Origin: Streptomyces ipomoeae 91-03
Lineage (GTDB): Bacteria; Actinomycetota; Actinomycetes; Streptomycetales; Streptomycetaceae
Assembly: GCF_000317595.1 (NCBI RefSeq)
Contig: NZ_AEJC01000415.1
Coordinates: 37,586-101,585 of the forward strand
Direction: 5' to 3'
DNA: 64,000 nt
Both the position numbers and the translations under genes were made by a program. The notes under the pieces were generated by a model. That model worked only from the letters and a program-made list of their open reading frames with translations, did no database searches and was not told the DNA's origin. Shown one piece after another: positions 14,208 to 26,000 of the stretch (within the stretch, counting starts at the first letter, position 1; the number at the start of each line of letters is the position of its first letter).

Positions 14208-16889
14208 TCATGGGGTTGGTCGCTCGTCCGTCGGGAGCCACGGGGGCAGTTCGCGGCGTCCGCTGATGCGCAGCTTGCGGTAGACGCGGGTCAGATGCTG
14301 TTCGACCGTGCTCGCGGTGATGTGGAGGCGTTCGGATATCTCCCGGTTGGTGGCGCCGCCCCCGGCGAGGATCGCGACCCGGCGTTCCTGTTCGGTGAGC
14401 GCGGCGACCCGCCCCCGGCAGGGCTCCGCCGTCGTGCCGTCGGGCATGACCCGGTGGCACAGCCACAGCGCGCCCGCCTCCCGGGCGAGGGCCCAGGCCC
14501 TGCGGGCGGTGTCGCGGGCGAGGCGCTGGTTGCCGAGTTGTTCGTGCACGTCGCCGAGGTCGGCCAGGGCCGCCGCCAGCTCGAACTTGTCCCCGTGGTC
14601 CTCCAGGACGCCCACCGCCCGGATGAGCAGATGGACGCCGCGCTCGGGACGGACCGCTCGGCCCAGCAGGCGCAGGGCGATCCCCCGCTCCCTTCCGGTC
14701 AGCGAGTGCCGGTCGAGCAGCGGTCTCAGCAACGCCCTCACCTCCTTCTTGTCGCCTTGGACCAGCCATGCGACGGCGGCGCCGAGTTCCCAGGGCACGC
14801 GTCCGGTGAAGTCGGGGCCCAGCTGGGTGAGGAGCCCCTCGCAGGCGCGGAAGTCGGCCAGCGCGGCGTGCGGTCGGCCGGCGGCGAGTCGGTACTCGCC
14901 GCGCGCGTACAGGTAGCCGAGTTCGTGGCGGCTGTGCGCCATCGCGTCCGGTACGACGGTCCTCAGGTACCCGGCGGCGTCATCGATCCGGCCGAGGCGG
15001 ACGGCGGCGCGGACGGCGCATGCGACGGGCAGGCCGAGCAGCGCGCCCCAGCCCTGCGCCGGGACGAGGTCGAGCGCGCGTCGGGCGTGGTCGTGCGCGG
15101 TGGTCAGATCGCCCCTGCGCAGGGCCACTTCGGCGCGCAGCGCGGTGAGCACGGCACGCCAGACGGTGCCGATGTCGTCGAGCGCCGGATCGTCGAGCAG
15201 TTTGTCGCACCAGGCCTGGGCGGTGCCCAACTGATCGGCCTGGATGAGGACCAGGACGGCGATCGTCGTGGCCGTACCGCTCCACACCGAGTCCGCGTCC
15301 AGGCAGGTGGTCTGCAGGGTGAGTTCGGCGACCGAGGCCGCCGCCCGGCTCGGGCCCGTCCTCATCGCCCGGACCAGGTCGGCGGTGAACACCACGGCGG
15401 GGTCGCCGGTCTCCGCGCCGTCCGGCCGCAGGGTCGATGAGGTCGGTCGCCGTGGCGCGTCGAGCCGTGCGGCGTGCTCCGGGTACACGTGCCGCAGCCA
15501 GTCGGCGAGGTGACGGTACTGGGGATGGGTGCCGCGCAGGGCCTCCAGTACCGCGACCGCGTCGTCGGCGTGCCCGTACCAGGCGAGCCGCCACAGGAGG
15601 TCGCTCACCTCGGTGTCCCCGAGGTGGCCGGCGAAGAAGTCGGCCCGCTGGTCGGCGAGATGGCGGGCGGCGGTGGTGGGCGAGTACCGCCACTCCAACT
15701 GCGCGGCGGTAGCCCGCACGGCGGCGCGTTCACGAGCGTCCGCGCTGCCGCCGAGCGCCAGGTCGAGGCAGCGCAGCGCCCGGGGCACCCGCCCGTCGAA
15801 CACCGCTTCGCGCGCCGCGGCCCGCAGCGTGGCCACGGCCCAGGGGGCGTTCGCCCAGGCGGCGCTGACGAGGTGCTTCGCGACGGCCCCGGCGGACGCC
15901 CCGCGCTCGTACAGGAACTCGGCGGTCCGCCGGTGCAGCGCCGCCGCCTCGGTGGCGACCTCGACGGTCGGCGTGGCCGCTGTGCGAAGGGCCCGCGAGC
16001 CGTCCGTGCGAGGGCTCGGCCCAGGGGCGCCGTCGGCCCCTGCCCTGCCGAGGAGCATGGTCTGCAGGATCAGCGGGTTGCCGCCGCTGCGGAGGAACAG
16101 TTCCGCCACATGGGGGTGTACGGGGGTGTCGCCGAAGTGGTGTGCGGCGAGGGTGGCCACGCCGTCGAGGGACAGGGGGTGCAGGGTGATGTGGCCCAGA
16201 CCTGGCGTGCGGTAGAGCGCGAGCAGGCGCCCCGGTTCCGTGGCACCGTGGCTCAGGTCGTGGGTGAGGACGCCGAGGACACGGGCGGTCCGCAGCCGGG
16301 AGAGGACCTGGGTGAGGTAGCACAGTGACTCGGGGTCGACGTGGTGGGCGTCGTCGATCGCGATCACCAGGACCTCGTGCTCGGCCAGCGCGGTGATCTC
16401 CTCGGCGAGACGGTGGGCGTCCGCCGCCATCTCCTCCTCGGACGGCACATCCCGCCGGTCACGCAGAGGAGGCGGCAGGGGCGTTCCGGCGAGCAGCCGC
16501 CGCAGCGCCCCGAAGGGCACCGCGGCGTCGTCCGCCACGGCCGTGACGGCGACGGTGCGGACGCCGGGGCCCGCGACGGCGTCGAGGTAGTCGTGGACGA
16601 GTCTGCTCTTGCCCGTGCCCCGGCAGCCCTGGACGATGGCGAGCCTGCCGTGGCCCGCCGCCGCGTCGACCAGAAGCCGGTTGAGCATCGCCACCGCGTC
16701 CGCCCGCTCGACCAGTGAACCGAGCGGGCCGCTTCCCGCTGCCCGGGACTCCAGGATGTCAGGGAACGCGGGGGGCGATCCGGCTCCGTGTTCCTGCTCG
16801 TCCCCGTACACGGATACGCCGATGAACGCTGATTCGACAGCTTTCTTCCACAGCCACGACCTTAAGAGCGTTTCCGCACGAGGAAGCAC
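14208..16889 (-). CDS. LAL-type LuxR transcriptional activator 2
   Basis: The product is up to 893 residues. The layout is an ATP-binding domain with P-loop GCRGTGKS (Lys94) and Walker B VLVIAIDDAHHVD (about residue 175), a long helical middle, and a C-terminal LuxR HTH (QERRVAILAGGGATNREISE, TASTVEQHLTRVYRKL). It is paralogous to LAL1, sharing GWGxxxGLP...RAAVRxGR and ARGEY segments. With the GTG at 16889 it has about 57 extra residues at the N-terminus relative to LAL1, including a TTA leucine codon at 16863-16865. Translation might instead begin at GTG 16811, which would remove it. It lies 90 bases downstream of the amide synthase on the same strand and convergent with the thioesterase gene. 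It is the likely pathway-specific PKS activator. Confidence 0.9.
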   Translation of the reverse strand: MLPRAETLLRSWLWKKAVESAFIGVSVYGDEQEHGAGSPPAFPDILESRAAGSGPLGSLVERADAVAMLNRLLVDAAAGHGRLAIVQGCRGTGKSRLVHDYLDAVAGPGVRTVAVTAVADDAAVPFGALRRLLAGTPLPPPLRDRRDVPSEEEMAADAHRLAEEITALAEHEVLVIAIDDAHHVDPESLCYLTQVLSRLRTARVLGVLTHDLSHGATEPGRLLALYRTPGLGHITLHPLSLDGVATLAAHHFGDTPVHPHVAELFLRSGGNPLILQTMLLGRAGADGAPGPSPRTDGSRALRTAATPTVEVATEAAALHRRTAEFLYERGASAGAVAKHLVSAAWANAPWAVATLRAAAREAVFDGRVPRALRCLDLALGGSADARERAAVRATAAQLEWRYSPTTAARHLADQRADFFAGHLGDTEVSDLLWRLAWYGHADDAVAVLEALRGTHPQYRHLADWLRHVYPEHAARLDAPRRPTSSTLRPDGAETGDPAVVFTADLVRAMRTGPSRAAASVAELTLQTTCLDADSVWSGTATTIAVLVLIQADQLGTAQAWCDKLLDDPALDDIGTVWRAVLTALRAEVALRRGDLTTAHDHARRALDLVPAQGWGALLGLPVACAVRAAVRLGRIDDAAGYLRTVVPDAMAHSRHELGYLYARGEYRLAAGRPHAALADFRACEGLLTQLGPDFTGRVPWELGAAVAWLVQGDKKEVRALLRPLLDRHSLTGRERGIALRLLGRAVRPERGVHLLIRAVGVLEDHGDKFELAAALADLGDVHEQLGNQRLARDTARRAWALAREAGALWLCHRVMPDGTTAEPCRGRVAALTEQERRVAILAGGGATNREISERLHITASTVEQHLTRVYRKLRISGRRELPPWLPTDERPTP

Positions 16890-16979
16890 CTCGTCGCCAT
16901 GTCTTGGTGCTGTCGTGACCGTTGGGTAAAAGAATTCAGAGAACGCCCCCGTTTCTTTGTCCGTTCTTGCCGAAGAGTT
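16890..16979 (-). promoter_or_regulatory. Lower-GC leader of LAL2
   Basis: The 90 bases between the amide synthase stop and LAL2 are distinctly less GC-rich than their surroundings (for example GGGTAAAAGAATTC and GTTTCTTTGTCC on the plus strand). This fits a separate promoter for the regulator, although read-through from the PKS operon is possible. No clear operator palindrome was found. Confidence 0.35.
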
Positions 16980-17762
16980 TCATTCCACGGGGTTCTCGGG
17001 CGCGGTGATGGCGGCCACGACACTTCGGTACGCGGCGGGATGGACCATGGCGTGCACGATCTGTTCCTTCCCGTCCCGCACGGTCGAGCACAACTTGCCG
17101 GTCTGCGTGAGCTGTTCGTCCCCCACGAGACGCCGGCGCCGGATGATGGGGTCGATGGCGTCCCGCCCCGCGTCCGGCCCGACCATCGCGTCGAACGCGC
17201 CCGCCCACTCGTCGACGCTCCGCGGCTTGAGCACGAACCGGTACGACGTCCGCCAGTCCGCGTCCCGGCTGCGGTACCGCAGCACGTGGTACTCGCCCTC
17301 GCGCACGAGCCGGTAGTCGACGCCGTCCTGGGTCTGCACGTCGGCGCAGACCCGCAGGGGCTCGACGAAGGACAGCCCGCCGAATCCGACGTCGGCCAGC
17401 CAGTCCTCCCCGTCGAGCCGGACCCGTACAAGCATGTGCTCGATCGACGGGCCGAACACATTGCCGGGGAACAGCGTGCTGGCCGCGATGAGTTCCGTCT
17501 CGAAGCCCAGCTCCGCGAGCAGCCGCCGGAACATGCCGTTGAGCTGGGTGCAGATGCCGCCTCTCCGGCCGCACACCACCGTCTCGAACGTCTTCTCGAC
17601 GTCGATGACGGCGATGTTGTCGAGGTCGAGCTCGGTGACATGACCGTTGTCGTACGGGATCGCCTGGAGATGGCCGCGGTGCAGCCGGGTGAGCGTTTCC
17701 AGGGTGGCCGTCGCCGGTCCCGCGTGACCGAGGGTCCGCAGATACCGATCCACGTCGAACAC
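16980..17762 (-). CDS. Macrolactam-forming amide synthase (RifF-like)
   Basis: The product is a 260-residue member of the arylamine N-acetyltransferase fold. The catalytic triad is visible: Cys71 in GRRGGICTQLN, His109 in IEHMLVRV and Asp124 in WLADVGFGG. In ansamycin clusters this enzyme takes the finished chain from the last ACP and joins it to the aromatic amine, closing the macrolactam without a thioesterase domain. The gene starts with GTG 17762, preceded by AGGAGG. The stop codon of the last PKS gene lies only two bases upstream, so the two are translationally linked. The last PKS module has no TE domain, as expected. Its presence is the main evidence that the cluster makes an ansamycin. 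Confidence 0.93.
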   Translation of the reverse strand: MFDVDRYLRTLGHAGPATATLETLTRLHRGHLQAIPYDNGHVTELDLDNIAVIDVEKTFETVVCGRRGGICTQLNGMFRRLLAELGFETELIAASTLFPGNVFGPSIEHMLVRVRLDGEDWLADVGFGGLSFVEPLRVCADVQTQDGVDYRLVREGEYHVLRYRSRDADWRTSYRFVLKPRSVDEWAGAFDAMVGPDAGRDAIDPIIRRRRLVGDEQLTQTGKLCSTVRDGKEQIVHAMVHPAAYRSVVAAITAPENPVE

Positions 17763-17764
17763 GC

Positions 17765-20700
17765 CTAATCCTCCTGAGCGATCTGTGCGGTCTGTGTGCT
17801 CTGTGCGCTTTGTGTGCTCTGTTGGGTGATTTCCTGCCGCAGTTGCTCGGCGAGCAACTGCGCGGTCGGGTGGTCGAACACGAACGTCGACGACAGCCGT
17901 ACGGCGGTGGCCTCGCTCAGCCGGTTCCGCAACTCGACGGCGGTCAGCGAGTCGAAGCCCGCCTCGAAGAAGAACGCGTCGGCGGGGAAGCTCTCCGCGG
18001 CGGGCAGGCCCAGGACCTGGGCGGCGGTGCCCCTGATCAGCGTCAGCAGCGTCGCCTCCTGCTCCTCGGCGGACAGCCCGGCCAGCCGTACGGCGAGCGG
18101 TTCCTCGACCGGCGCCGCGCCGGCCGGGGCGATCGCCGCGCGTCGTACCCGCCGGACGAGCCCGTGCAGCAGATGCGGCAGCGTGCCGTCGGACGCCTGC
18201 GCGCGCAGGGCCGTGTAGTCGAGCCGTACGGGTACGGCGAGCGCGGTGTCGCCGTCGCGCAGCGCGGCGTCGAACAGGGCGAGCCCCTCGTCGGTGCCGA
18301 GCGGCGCGAGTCCGCCACGGGCCAGCCGCTTGCGGTCGGTCTCGGTGAGCCCGGTCGTCATACCGCCCGCCTGGTCCCAGAGGCCCCATGCGAGGGTGAG
18401 CGCGGCCCGGCCCTCGGTGCGGCGGTGGTGGGCGAGCGCGTTGAGGTAGGCGTTGGCCGCCGCGTAGTTGCCCTGCCCGGCACCGCCCATGAGCCCCGAC
18501 ACGGACGAGAACAGGACGAACGCGCCCAACTCCCGGTCCTTGGTGAGTTCATGGAGGTTCCAGGCCGCGTCGACCTTCGGCGCGAGGACGGTCGACAGCC
18601 GCTCCGGGGTGAGCGCGGTGAGCACACCGTCGTCGAGTACGCCGGCCGTGTGGACGACAGCGGTGAGCGGCACGCTGTCCGGGACGGTGCCGAGCAGCGC
18701 CGCCAGCGCCTCGCGGTCGGTGGCGTCACAGGCCTCGATCCGTACCCGCGCGCCGAGTTCGGTCAGCTCGGCCTTGAGCTCGGCGGCTCCGGGAGCGCCC
18801 GGTCCGCTGCGGCTGGTCAGGAGGAGGTGACGGATGCCGTGCGCGGTGACCAGGCGCCGGGCGACGAGTGCGCCGAGGGAACCGGTGCCGCCGGTGACGA
18901 GGACGGTGCCGTTCGGGTCGAGGGTCACGGCCGTACCGGTGGTGTTGTCCTCGGTTCCGGTGCCGCCGGTCTGCGGGTGCGGGGCGTGTGCGGCTCCTCG
19001 GACGAAACGGGGGACGTATGCCGTGCCGCCGCGCAGGGCGACTTGCGGTTCTCCGGTCGACAGGGCGGCCGGCAGTACGGCCGCCGTGGACCAGTCGGGC
19101 GCGTCGTCGTCGAGGTCCACGAGGACGACACGGCCGGGGTGCTCGGACTGGGCGGCCCGCAGCAGGCCCCATACGGCCGAGGCCGCCAGGTCGGTGACGG
19201 GGTCGTGTGTGTCGACACCGACCGCGCCCCGGGTGACGGCGAGCAGCCGGGTGCCGTCGAGGGACGGTTCGGCCAGCCATGCCTGTACGACGGAGAGGAC
19301 GTGCGTGGTGAGCGCGTGCACGGTTTCGGGGCGGTCGCCGGTCTCCTCTGTCGTGCCGGCGACTTCCAGGACGATCAGCTCGGGTGCGGGTGATCCGGCG
19401 GCCGTCGCCTTCGCGAGGTCGGCGATGTCCTGCGGGCCGTCGACGGGTACGGCGGCCGGCTCGGCCTGGATGGGGTTCGTGACGGCCTTGTGCCACTCGA
19501 CTCGGTACAGGGACTCGGCGCCCGGGGTGGGCCCGGCGAGCCGGTCGGTGGCGGCGGGGCGGGCGACGACGGACCGTATGGCGACCACGGGGGCACCGGT
19601 GCAGTCCGCGAGTTGGGCGGTGGTGGCGCCGGTGTCCGACCGGACCACGCGGACGCGGATGTGCGGGGTGCCGGCGGCGTGGAGGGTGACCCCGTTCCAC
19701 GCGAAGGGCAGCATCGTCCGCCCTTCGCCGCCCTCGTGGTCGCCGGTGAGCATCGACGCGTGGAAGGCCGTGTCGAGGAGGGCGGGGTGGATGCCGTAGC
19801 GGGCCGCGCCTTCGTGGTGTTCCTCGGGCAGCGCCGCCTCCGCGAAGACCTCGTCGCCCCGTGTCCACGCGGCCGTCAGCCCCCGGAAGACAGGACCGTA
19901 GTGATACCCGGCTGCCGCGACGGCCTCGTAGGCGGCGTCGAGGGCGAGCGGCCGGGCGTTCTCCGGCGGCCAGACGGACAGGTCGAAGTCGGCGGGCTCG
20001 GCCGTCGTGGTGAGGGTGCCGCTCGCGTGACGCGTCCACGGAATGCCGGGGTCGTCGCCCTCCGGCCGCGAGTGGACGGTCACTCCCGCGTCCGCCTGGA
20101 CGGCGACCTGGAGTTGGACCGCACCGTGCTCCGGGATGACGAGCGGCGCCTCGATGATGAGTTCGTCGACACCGGCGTACCCGGTCTCCTGGGCGGCGTG
20201 CAGCGCGAGTTCGACGAAACCGGTGCCCGGCATCAGGACCGTACCGGCGATGGAGTGATCGGCCAGCCACGGCTGGGACTTCAGTGAGATCACCCCGGTG
20301 AACACGGCGCCACCCGAGCCGGGCAGATCCAACTTTCCCTGCAGCAAGGGGTGTTCGGGGGCTGAGAGCCCCGCCGACGTGACGTCGAAGGTCCGGGGTG
20401 CCGTGTCCAGCCAGTACGGCTGGTACTGGAAGGCGTAGGTGGGCAGGTCGACGCGCTTGCCGCCGGGGAGGAGGGCCGGCCAGTCGAGGGGGATGCCCCG
20501 GGTGTGCAGGACGGCGACGGCGGTGAGGAGCGCGCGGGGTTCGGGGTCGTCGGCGCGGAGGGTCGGGACGCAGGCCGGAGTGCCGACGGTGTCGTTGGCG
20601 GCCGAGGTGAGATGTGGGGTGGGGCCGAGTTCGAGGTAGGTGGTGACGCCCTGGTCGGCGAGGGTACGGATGGTCTGCTCGAAGCGGACGGAGTCGCGGA

Positions 20701-23022
20701 TGTGGCGTGCCCAGTAGTCCGGGGTGAGCGGGTCGCCTTCTGCCGCTGTGATCAGTGGGATTCGTGGCTCTTCGTATGTGACGGTGTCGGCGATGGCCGC
20801 GAACTCGTCCAGGATCGGGTCCATCAGGGGTGAGTGGAAGGCGTGGGAGACCTTCAACTCCCGTGCGCGGTGGCCCTGTTCGATGAGGGTGTCCCGGATC
20901 GCCGCGATGTCGTCGGCGTCGCCGGAGATGACCGTGTTGGTGGGGCTGTTGTACGCGGCTACGGCGGTGCGCTCGGTGAGCAGCTTGGCGACGGTCTCGG
21001 CCGGGGCGGTGGTGGTGATCATCGCGCCGCCGGAGGGCAGGGACTGCATCAGGCGGGCGCGGGCGGCCACGAGCTTCGCCGCGTCCTCCAGGTCGAGCAC
21101 ACCGGCGATGTGAGCGGCCGTCAGCTCGCCGATGGAGTGACCGGCCACGTGGTCCGGCCGTACGCCCCAGGACTCGACGAGCCGGTACAGCGCGGTCTCG
21201 ACGGCGAACAGGCCTGTCTGGGTGTAGAGCGTCCGGTCCAGCCAGCCGTCGGGATCGCTGAACACCACCTCCGCCACCGGGTGCGGGGCGTGTCCGGCGA
21301 GATGCCGGTCGAGGGCCGCGCACGCCTCGTCGAAGGCCTGTGCGTACACGGGGAAGGCGTCGTACAACTCCCGGCCCATGCCTGGGCGTTGACTGCCCTG
21401 CCCGGTGAACAGCACCGCCAGACGGCCCTGGAGGGGGCTGCCGGTGACGAGGGAGACATGGGTACCGCCCTCGGCCAGGGCATCCAAGGCCGCCCGCGCC
21501 TGCTCATGGCCCTCGGCGACGATCACGGCGCGGTCCGGTAGCTGGGCACGGGTCGTGGCGAGCGAGTACCCCAGGTCGAGCAGGGAGTGGGTGCCGTCGA
21601 GGTGGCTCAGCAGGCGGCGGGCCTGGCCGGCGAGGGCGGCCGGGCCTCGGGCGGAGAGGACGAGAGGGGTCGCCGGGAGGGGGTGGGGGGTGAGTGTGTC
21701 CGGGGTGATGATGTCCGGGATGGTGCTGTCCGGAGCCTGTTCGAGGACGACATGGGCGTTGGTGCCGCTGATGCCGAAGGACGAGACGGCGGCGCGGCGG
21801 GGGTGGCCGTTCTCGGGCCAGTCGCGGGCCTCGGTGAGGAGTTCGACGGCGCCTTCCGACCAGTCGACCTGCGGGGTGGGCTCGTCGACGTGCAGGGTCC
21901 TGGGCAGGACGCCGTGCCGCATCGCCTGGACCATCTTGATCACACCAGCCACACCGGCGGCGCCCTGGGTGTGGCCCACGTTGGACTTGAGGGAGCCGAG
22001 CCACAGGGGCCGGTCGTCGGGCCGGTCCTGACCGTAGGTGGCGATGATCGCCTGTGCCTCGATCGGGTCGCCGAGGGCGGTGCCGGTGCCGTGCGCCTCG
22101 ACGGCGTCGACGGCGGTCGGGGCCAGACCCGCGTCGGCCAGCGCCTTGCGGATGACGCGTTGCTGGGAGGGGCCGTTGGGGGCGGTGAGCCCGTTGGAGG
22201 CGCCGTCCTGGTTGACGGCGGTACCACGGACCACGGCCAGGACGTGGTGGCCGTTGCGCCGGGCGTCGGACAGCCGCTCCAGCAGGAGCATGCCGACGCC
22301 CTCCGACCAGATCGTGCCGTCGGCGGCTGCCGCGAACGACTTGCAGCGCCCGTCGGCCGCGAACACCCGCTGCCGGGAGAACTCGATGAACGTCCCCGGA
22401 CTGCTCATCACGGTCACACCGCCCGCGAGCGCCATCGAGCACTCCCCGGCACGCAGCGCGCGCGTCGCCGTGTGGAGGGCGACCAGCGACGACGAGCAGG
22501 CCGTGTCGATGGTCATCGTCGGCCCTTCGAGGCCGAAGAGGTACGCGACCCGGCCCGCGAGCACGCTGCCCGCCGTGCCGAGGCCGAGGAAGCCCTCGAC
22601 CTCCTGCGGGATCTCGTGCAGTCCCGACGCGTAGTCGTGGTACATCAGGCCGGTGTAGACGCCGACGTCCTCGCCGCGCACAGCGCCCGGGTCGATGCCC
22701 GCGCGCTCGAACGTCTCCCAGACCGTCTCCAGCATCAGCCGCTGCTGCGGGTCCATGGCGACGGCCTCGCGGGGCGAGATCCCGAAGAAGGCGGGGTCGA
22801 AGTCGGCCGCGTCGTGCAGGAAACCGCCCTCGCGGACGTACGAGGTTCCCGTGTTCTCCGGGTCGGGGTCGTAGAGGGCGTCCAGGTCCCAGCCGCGGTC
22901 GGTGGGGAACGGGCCGATGCCGTCCCCGCCGGCCGTCACCAGGTCCCAGAGGTCCTCGGGCGAACGCACCCCGCCGGGCAGACGGCAGGCCATGCCGACG
23001 ATGGCGATCGGTTCGTCGAGCG
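17765..23022 (-). other. PKS module: malonyl KS-AT-DH-KR-ACP (C2=C3, last)
   Basis: Terminal module. Intact DH (H4435, HPALLDTAFH) and B-type KR with LDD and GQGNYAAAN predict an alpha,beta-unsaturated acyl-ACP. The malonyl AT leaves C2 unsubstituted. Its AT is nearly identical in DNA to that of the single-module PKS 38 kb away. Confidence 0.8.
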
Positions 23023-26000
23023 TGGGGGTGGGGTTCGTGGTGGGAAGGGACGGGGTGGCGGAGGGCCGATTGTCCGTCAGGTCGAGTTCCGACCAGAGGT
23101 GGGTGGTGAGGGTCGTCGGGGTCGGGTAGTCGAAGAGGAGCGTGGCGGGCAGGCGGATCCCGGTGAGGGTGGTCAGCCGGTTGCGCAGTTCCACCGCCGT
23201 GAGGGAGTCGAAGCCGATCTCGTTGAAGGCGCGCTCCGCCTCGACGAGGTCGGCCGACGCGTGGCCGAGTACGGCCGCCGCCTCGCCCCGGACGAGGTCG
23301 AGGAGCGTGCGCCGCGCCTCCGTCCCGCTGAGCGCGGCCAGCCGGTCGAGGAGTCGTCCGGTGCTGTCACCGGTCGCCGCGTCCGCCGCGCTCGCGGCTC
23401 GGCGGGGCGCGCGGACGAGCCCACTGAGGACCTTGGAGAGCTGGTCGCGGGAGGCTCGGCCGCGCAGGGTGTCGTGGTCCAGTTCGGCCGGGATCACGAC
23501 GGGATGCGGGACGGTCAGTGCCGTGTCGAAGAGCCGGAGGCCGTGGTCGTTCGACAGCGCCACCATGCCGGTACGGCGGATGCGCCGCAGGTCCGCATGG
23601 CTCAGCAGGTCCGCCGACTGCTCCCACAGGCCCCAGGCCAGCGCCGTCGCGGGCAGGCCGAGCGTGTGGCGGTGCTGGGCGAGCGCGTCGAGGTAGGCGT
23701 TCGCCGCCGCGTAACCGCACTGGCCGGGCGCGCCGAGGACGGTCGCCGTCGCCGAGGAGAACAGCACGAACGCGTCCAGGTCGTCCCGGTCCTTGGTCAG
23801 CTCGTGCAGGTGCCATGCCGCGTCGGCCTTCGGGCCGAGGACGTTGGCGAGCTGCGTCGGCGTGTACGTGCGGACGACGCCGTCGTCGAAGACGGCGGCG
23901 GTGTGGACGACCGCCGTGAGTGGTGTGCCGGTGAGGAGTGCGGCGAGTGCGTCGCGGTCGGTGATGTCGCAGGCCTCGATACGGACGTTCGCGCCGAGGG
24001 CGGTGAGTTCGGTACGGAGGTCGTCGGCGCCGGGGGCGTCCGGGCCGCTGCGGCTGACGAGGAGGAGGTTGCGGACGCCGTGCCCGGTCACCAGGTGGCG
24101 GGCCAGCAGTCGGCCGAGCGAGCCGGTGCCGCCCGTGATCAGGACCGTGCCGCTCGGGTTGAGCGCGATGGGTTCGCCGTTGCCGGTCGCCTTGCCCAGG
24201 CGCGGTGCGTACAGCTTGCCCGCGCGGAGGGCGAGTTCGGGTTCGCCGAGGGTGCGGACGGTGGCCGGGACATCAGCCGTGGGGCCGTCGGACGCGTCGG
24301 ACGCGTCGGTGTCGAGGAGGGTGATACGGCCCGGATTCTCCGCCTGGGCCGACTGGACCATGCCCCGGACCGCCGCGGCGGCGAGGTCGGTGACCTGGTC
24401 GTCGGGCCCGGTGGCCACTGCCCCGTGGGTGACGACGAGGAGGTGGCTGGCGTCGAGTGCGGGCTCGGCGAGCCAGGCCTGGAGGAAGGCGAGGGCGTGT
24501 GTCGTCGCCGCGTGGACGGCCTCGGCGTCCGTCCCTCCTCGTACGTCGAACCGGATGACCGGCGGAGGCACATCAAGGCCTCGCAGGTCCCGCAGGCCTC
24601 GTAGATCGTCCGCGCCGGAGACGGTGACGGCCTCCAGTACATCGGTCTCGGAGGTGGTGATCTCCGTCCAGCCGAGCCGGTGGAGGGAGTTCGCCGGGCC
24701 CGCTGCCTCAAGCTGCTCGGCGACCACGGGTCGTGCCACCAGCGACTCGACGGTGGCGACCGGGGCGCCGGTGCCGTCCGCGATCTGGGCGGCGGTGGCG
24801 TCCCGGCCGGCGGGGAAGATCCGGACGCGGACGTGGGTGGCACCGGTGGCGTGCAGGGTGACGCCGTTCCAGGCGAACGGCAGGAGCGTCGGAGTCTCGT
24901 CGCCGTCGTCCCTGCGCGAGGCGAACATCGCGGCATGGAACGACGTGTCCAGCAGCGCGGGGTGGATGCCGTACGCCCCGGCCTCGTCGTCGGGCACGGT
25001 GAGTTCGGCGAACACCTCGTCACCGCGGCTCCACGCCCTGCTGAGCCCCTGGAACGTGGGGCCGTAGTGGTACCCGGCGTCGGCCAGCGTCTCGTACGCG
25101 CCGTCGAGCGGGATGGGCTGCGCGCCCTCGGGCGGCCAGACAGCGAGGTCGAAGTCCGCCGGGCGGGAGGCCGTTGTGAGGGCGCCGCTCGCGTGACGGG
25201 TCCAGGCCGCCTCGGAACCCGAACCGGCGATACGGGAGTGGATGCCGATCGCCCGCCTGCCGTCCCCGGCCGGTGGCTGAACCGTCACCTGGAGCTGGAC
25301 GGCCACCCCGTCCGGGATCACGAGCGGTGCCTCGATGACGAGTTCGTCGATGCCCGCGCAGCCGGTCTCCTGCGCGGCGTGCAGCGCGAGTTCGACGAAA
25401 CCGGTGCCCGGCATCAGGACCGTACCGGCGATGGAGTGGTCGGCCAGCCAGGGGTGCGTCCGCGAGGACAGCTGAGTGGTGAAGAGATGGCCGCCGCTGT
25501 CGGGCAGTTGGGTCATCGCGCCGAGGAGCGGGTGGCCGGGGGTGGTGAGGCCGAGGCCGGTGGCGTCGAGGGGGGCGTGGTCGGCCGGTACGAGCCAGTA
25601 GTCCTGGTGTTGGAAGGCGTAGGTGGGGAGGTCGACGCGTTTGCCGCCGGGGAGGATGGCGGGCCAGTCGAGGGAGGTCCCGCGGGTGTGGAGGGTGGCG
25701 AGGGCGGTGAGCAGGGCGTGGGGTTCGCGGTGGTCGGGGCGGAGGGTGGGGATGCAGGCGGTGGTGTCGAGGGTGTCGTTGACCGCCGAGGTCAGGTGCG
25801 GGGCCGGGCCGAGTTCGAGGTAGGTGGTGACGCCCTGGTCGGCGAGGGTACGGACCGCCTGCTCGAAGCGGACGGAGTCGCGGATGTGGCGCGCCCAGTA
25901 GTCCGGGGTGAGCGGGTCGCCCTCCGCCGCCGTGACGAGCGGGATACGCGGCCGGTGGAAGGTGACCGTGCCCGCGATGGCCGCGAACTCCTCCAGCACC

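Noticed and set aside
17763..18389. Long 5' extension of the amide synthase frame into the PKS gene
   Set aside because: The upstream part overlaps the ACP-coding end of the PKS in another frame. The family N-terminus starts at GTG 17762 behind AGGAGG.
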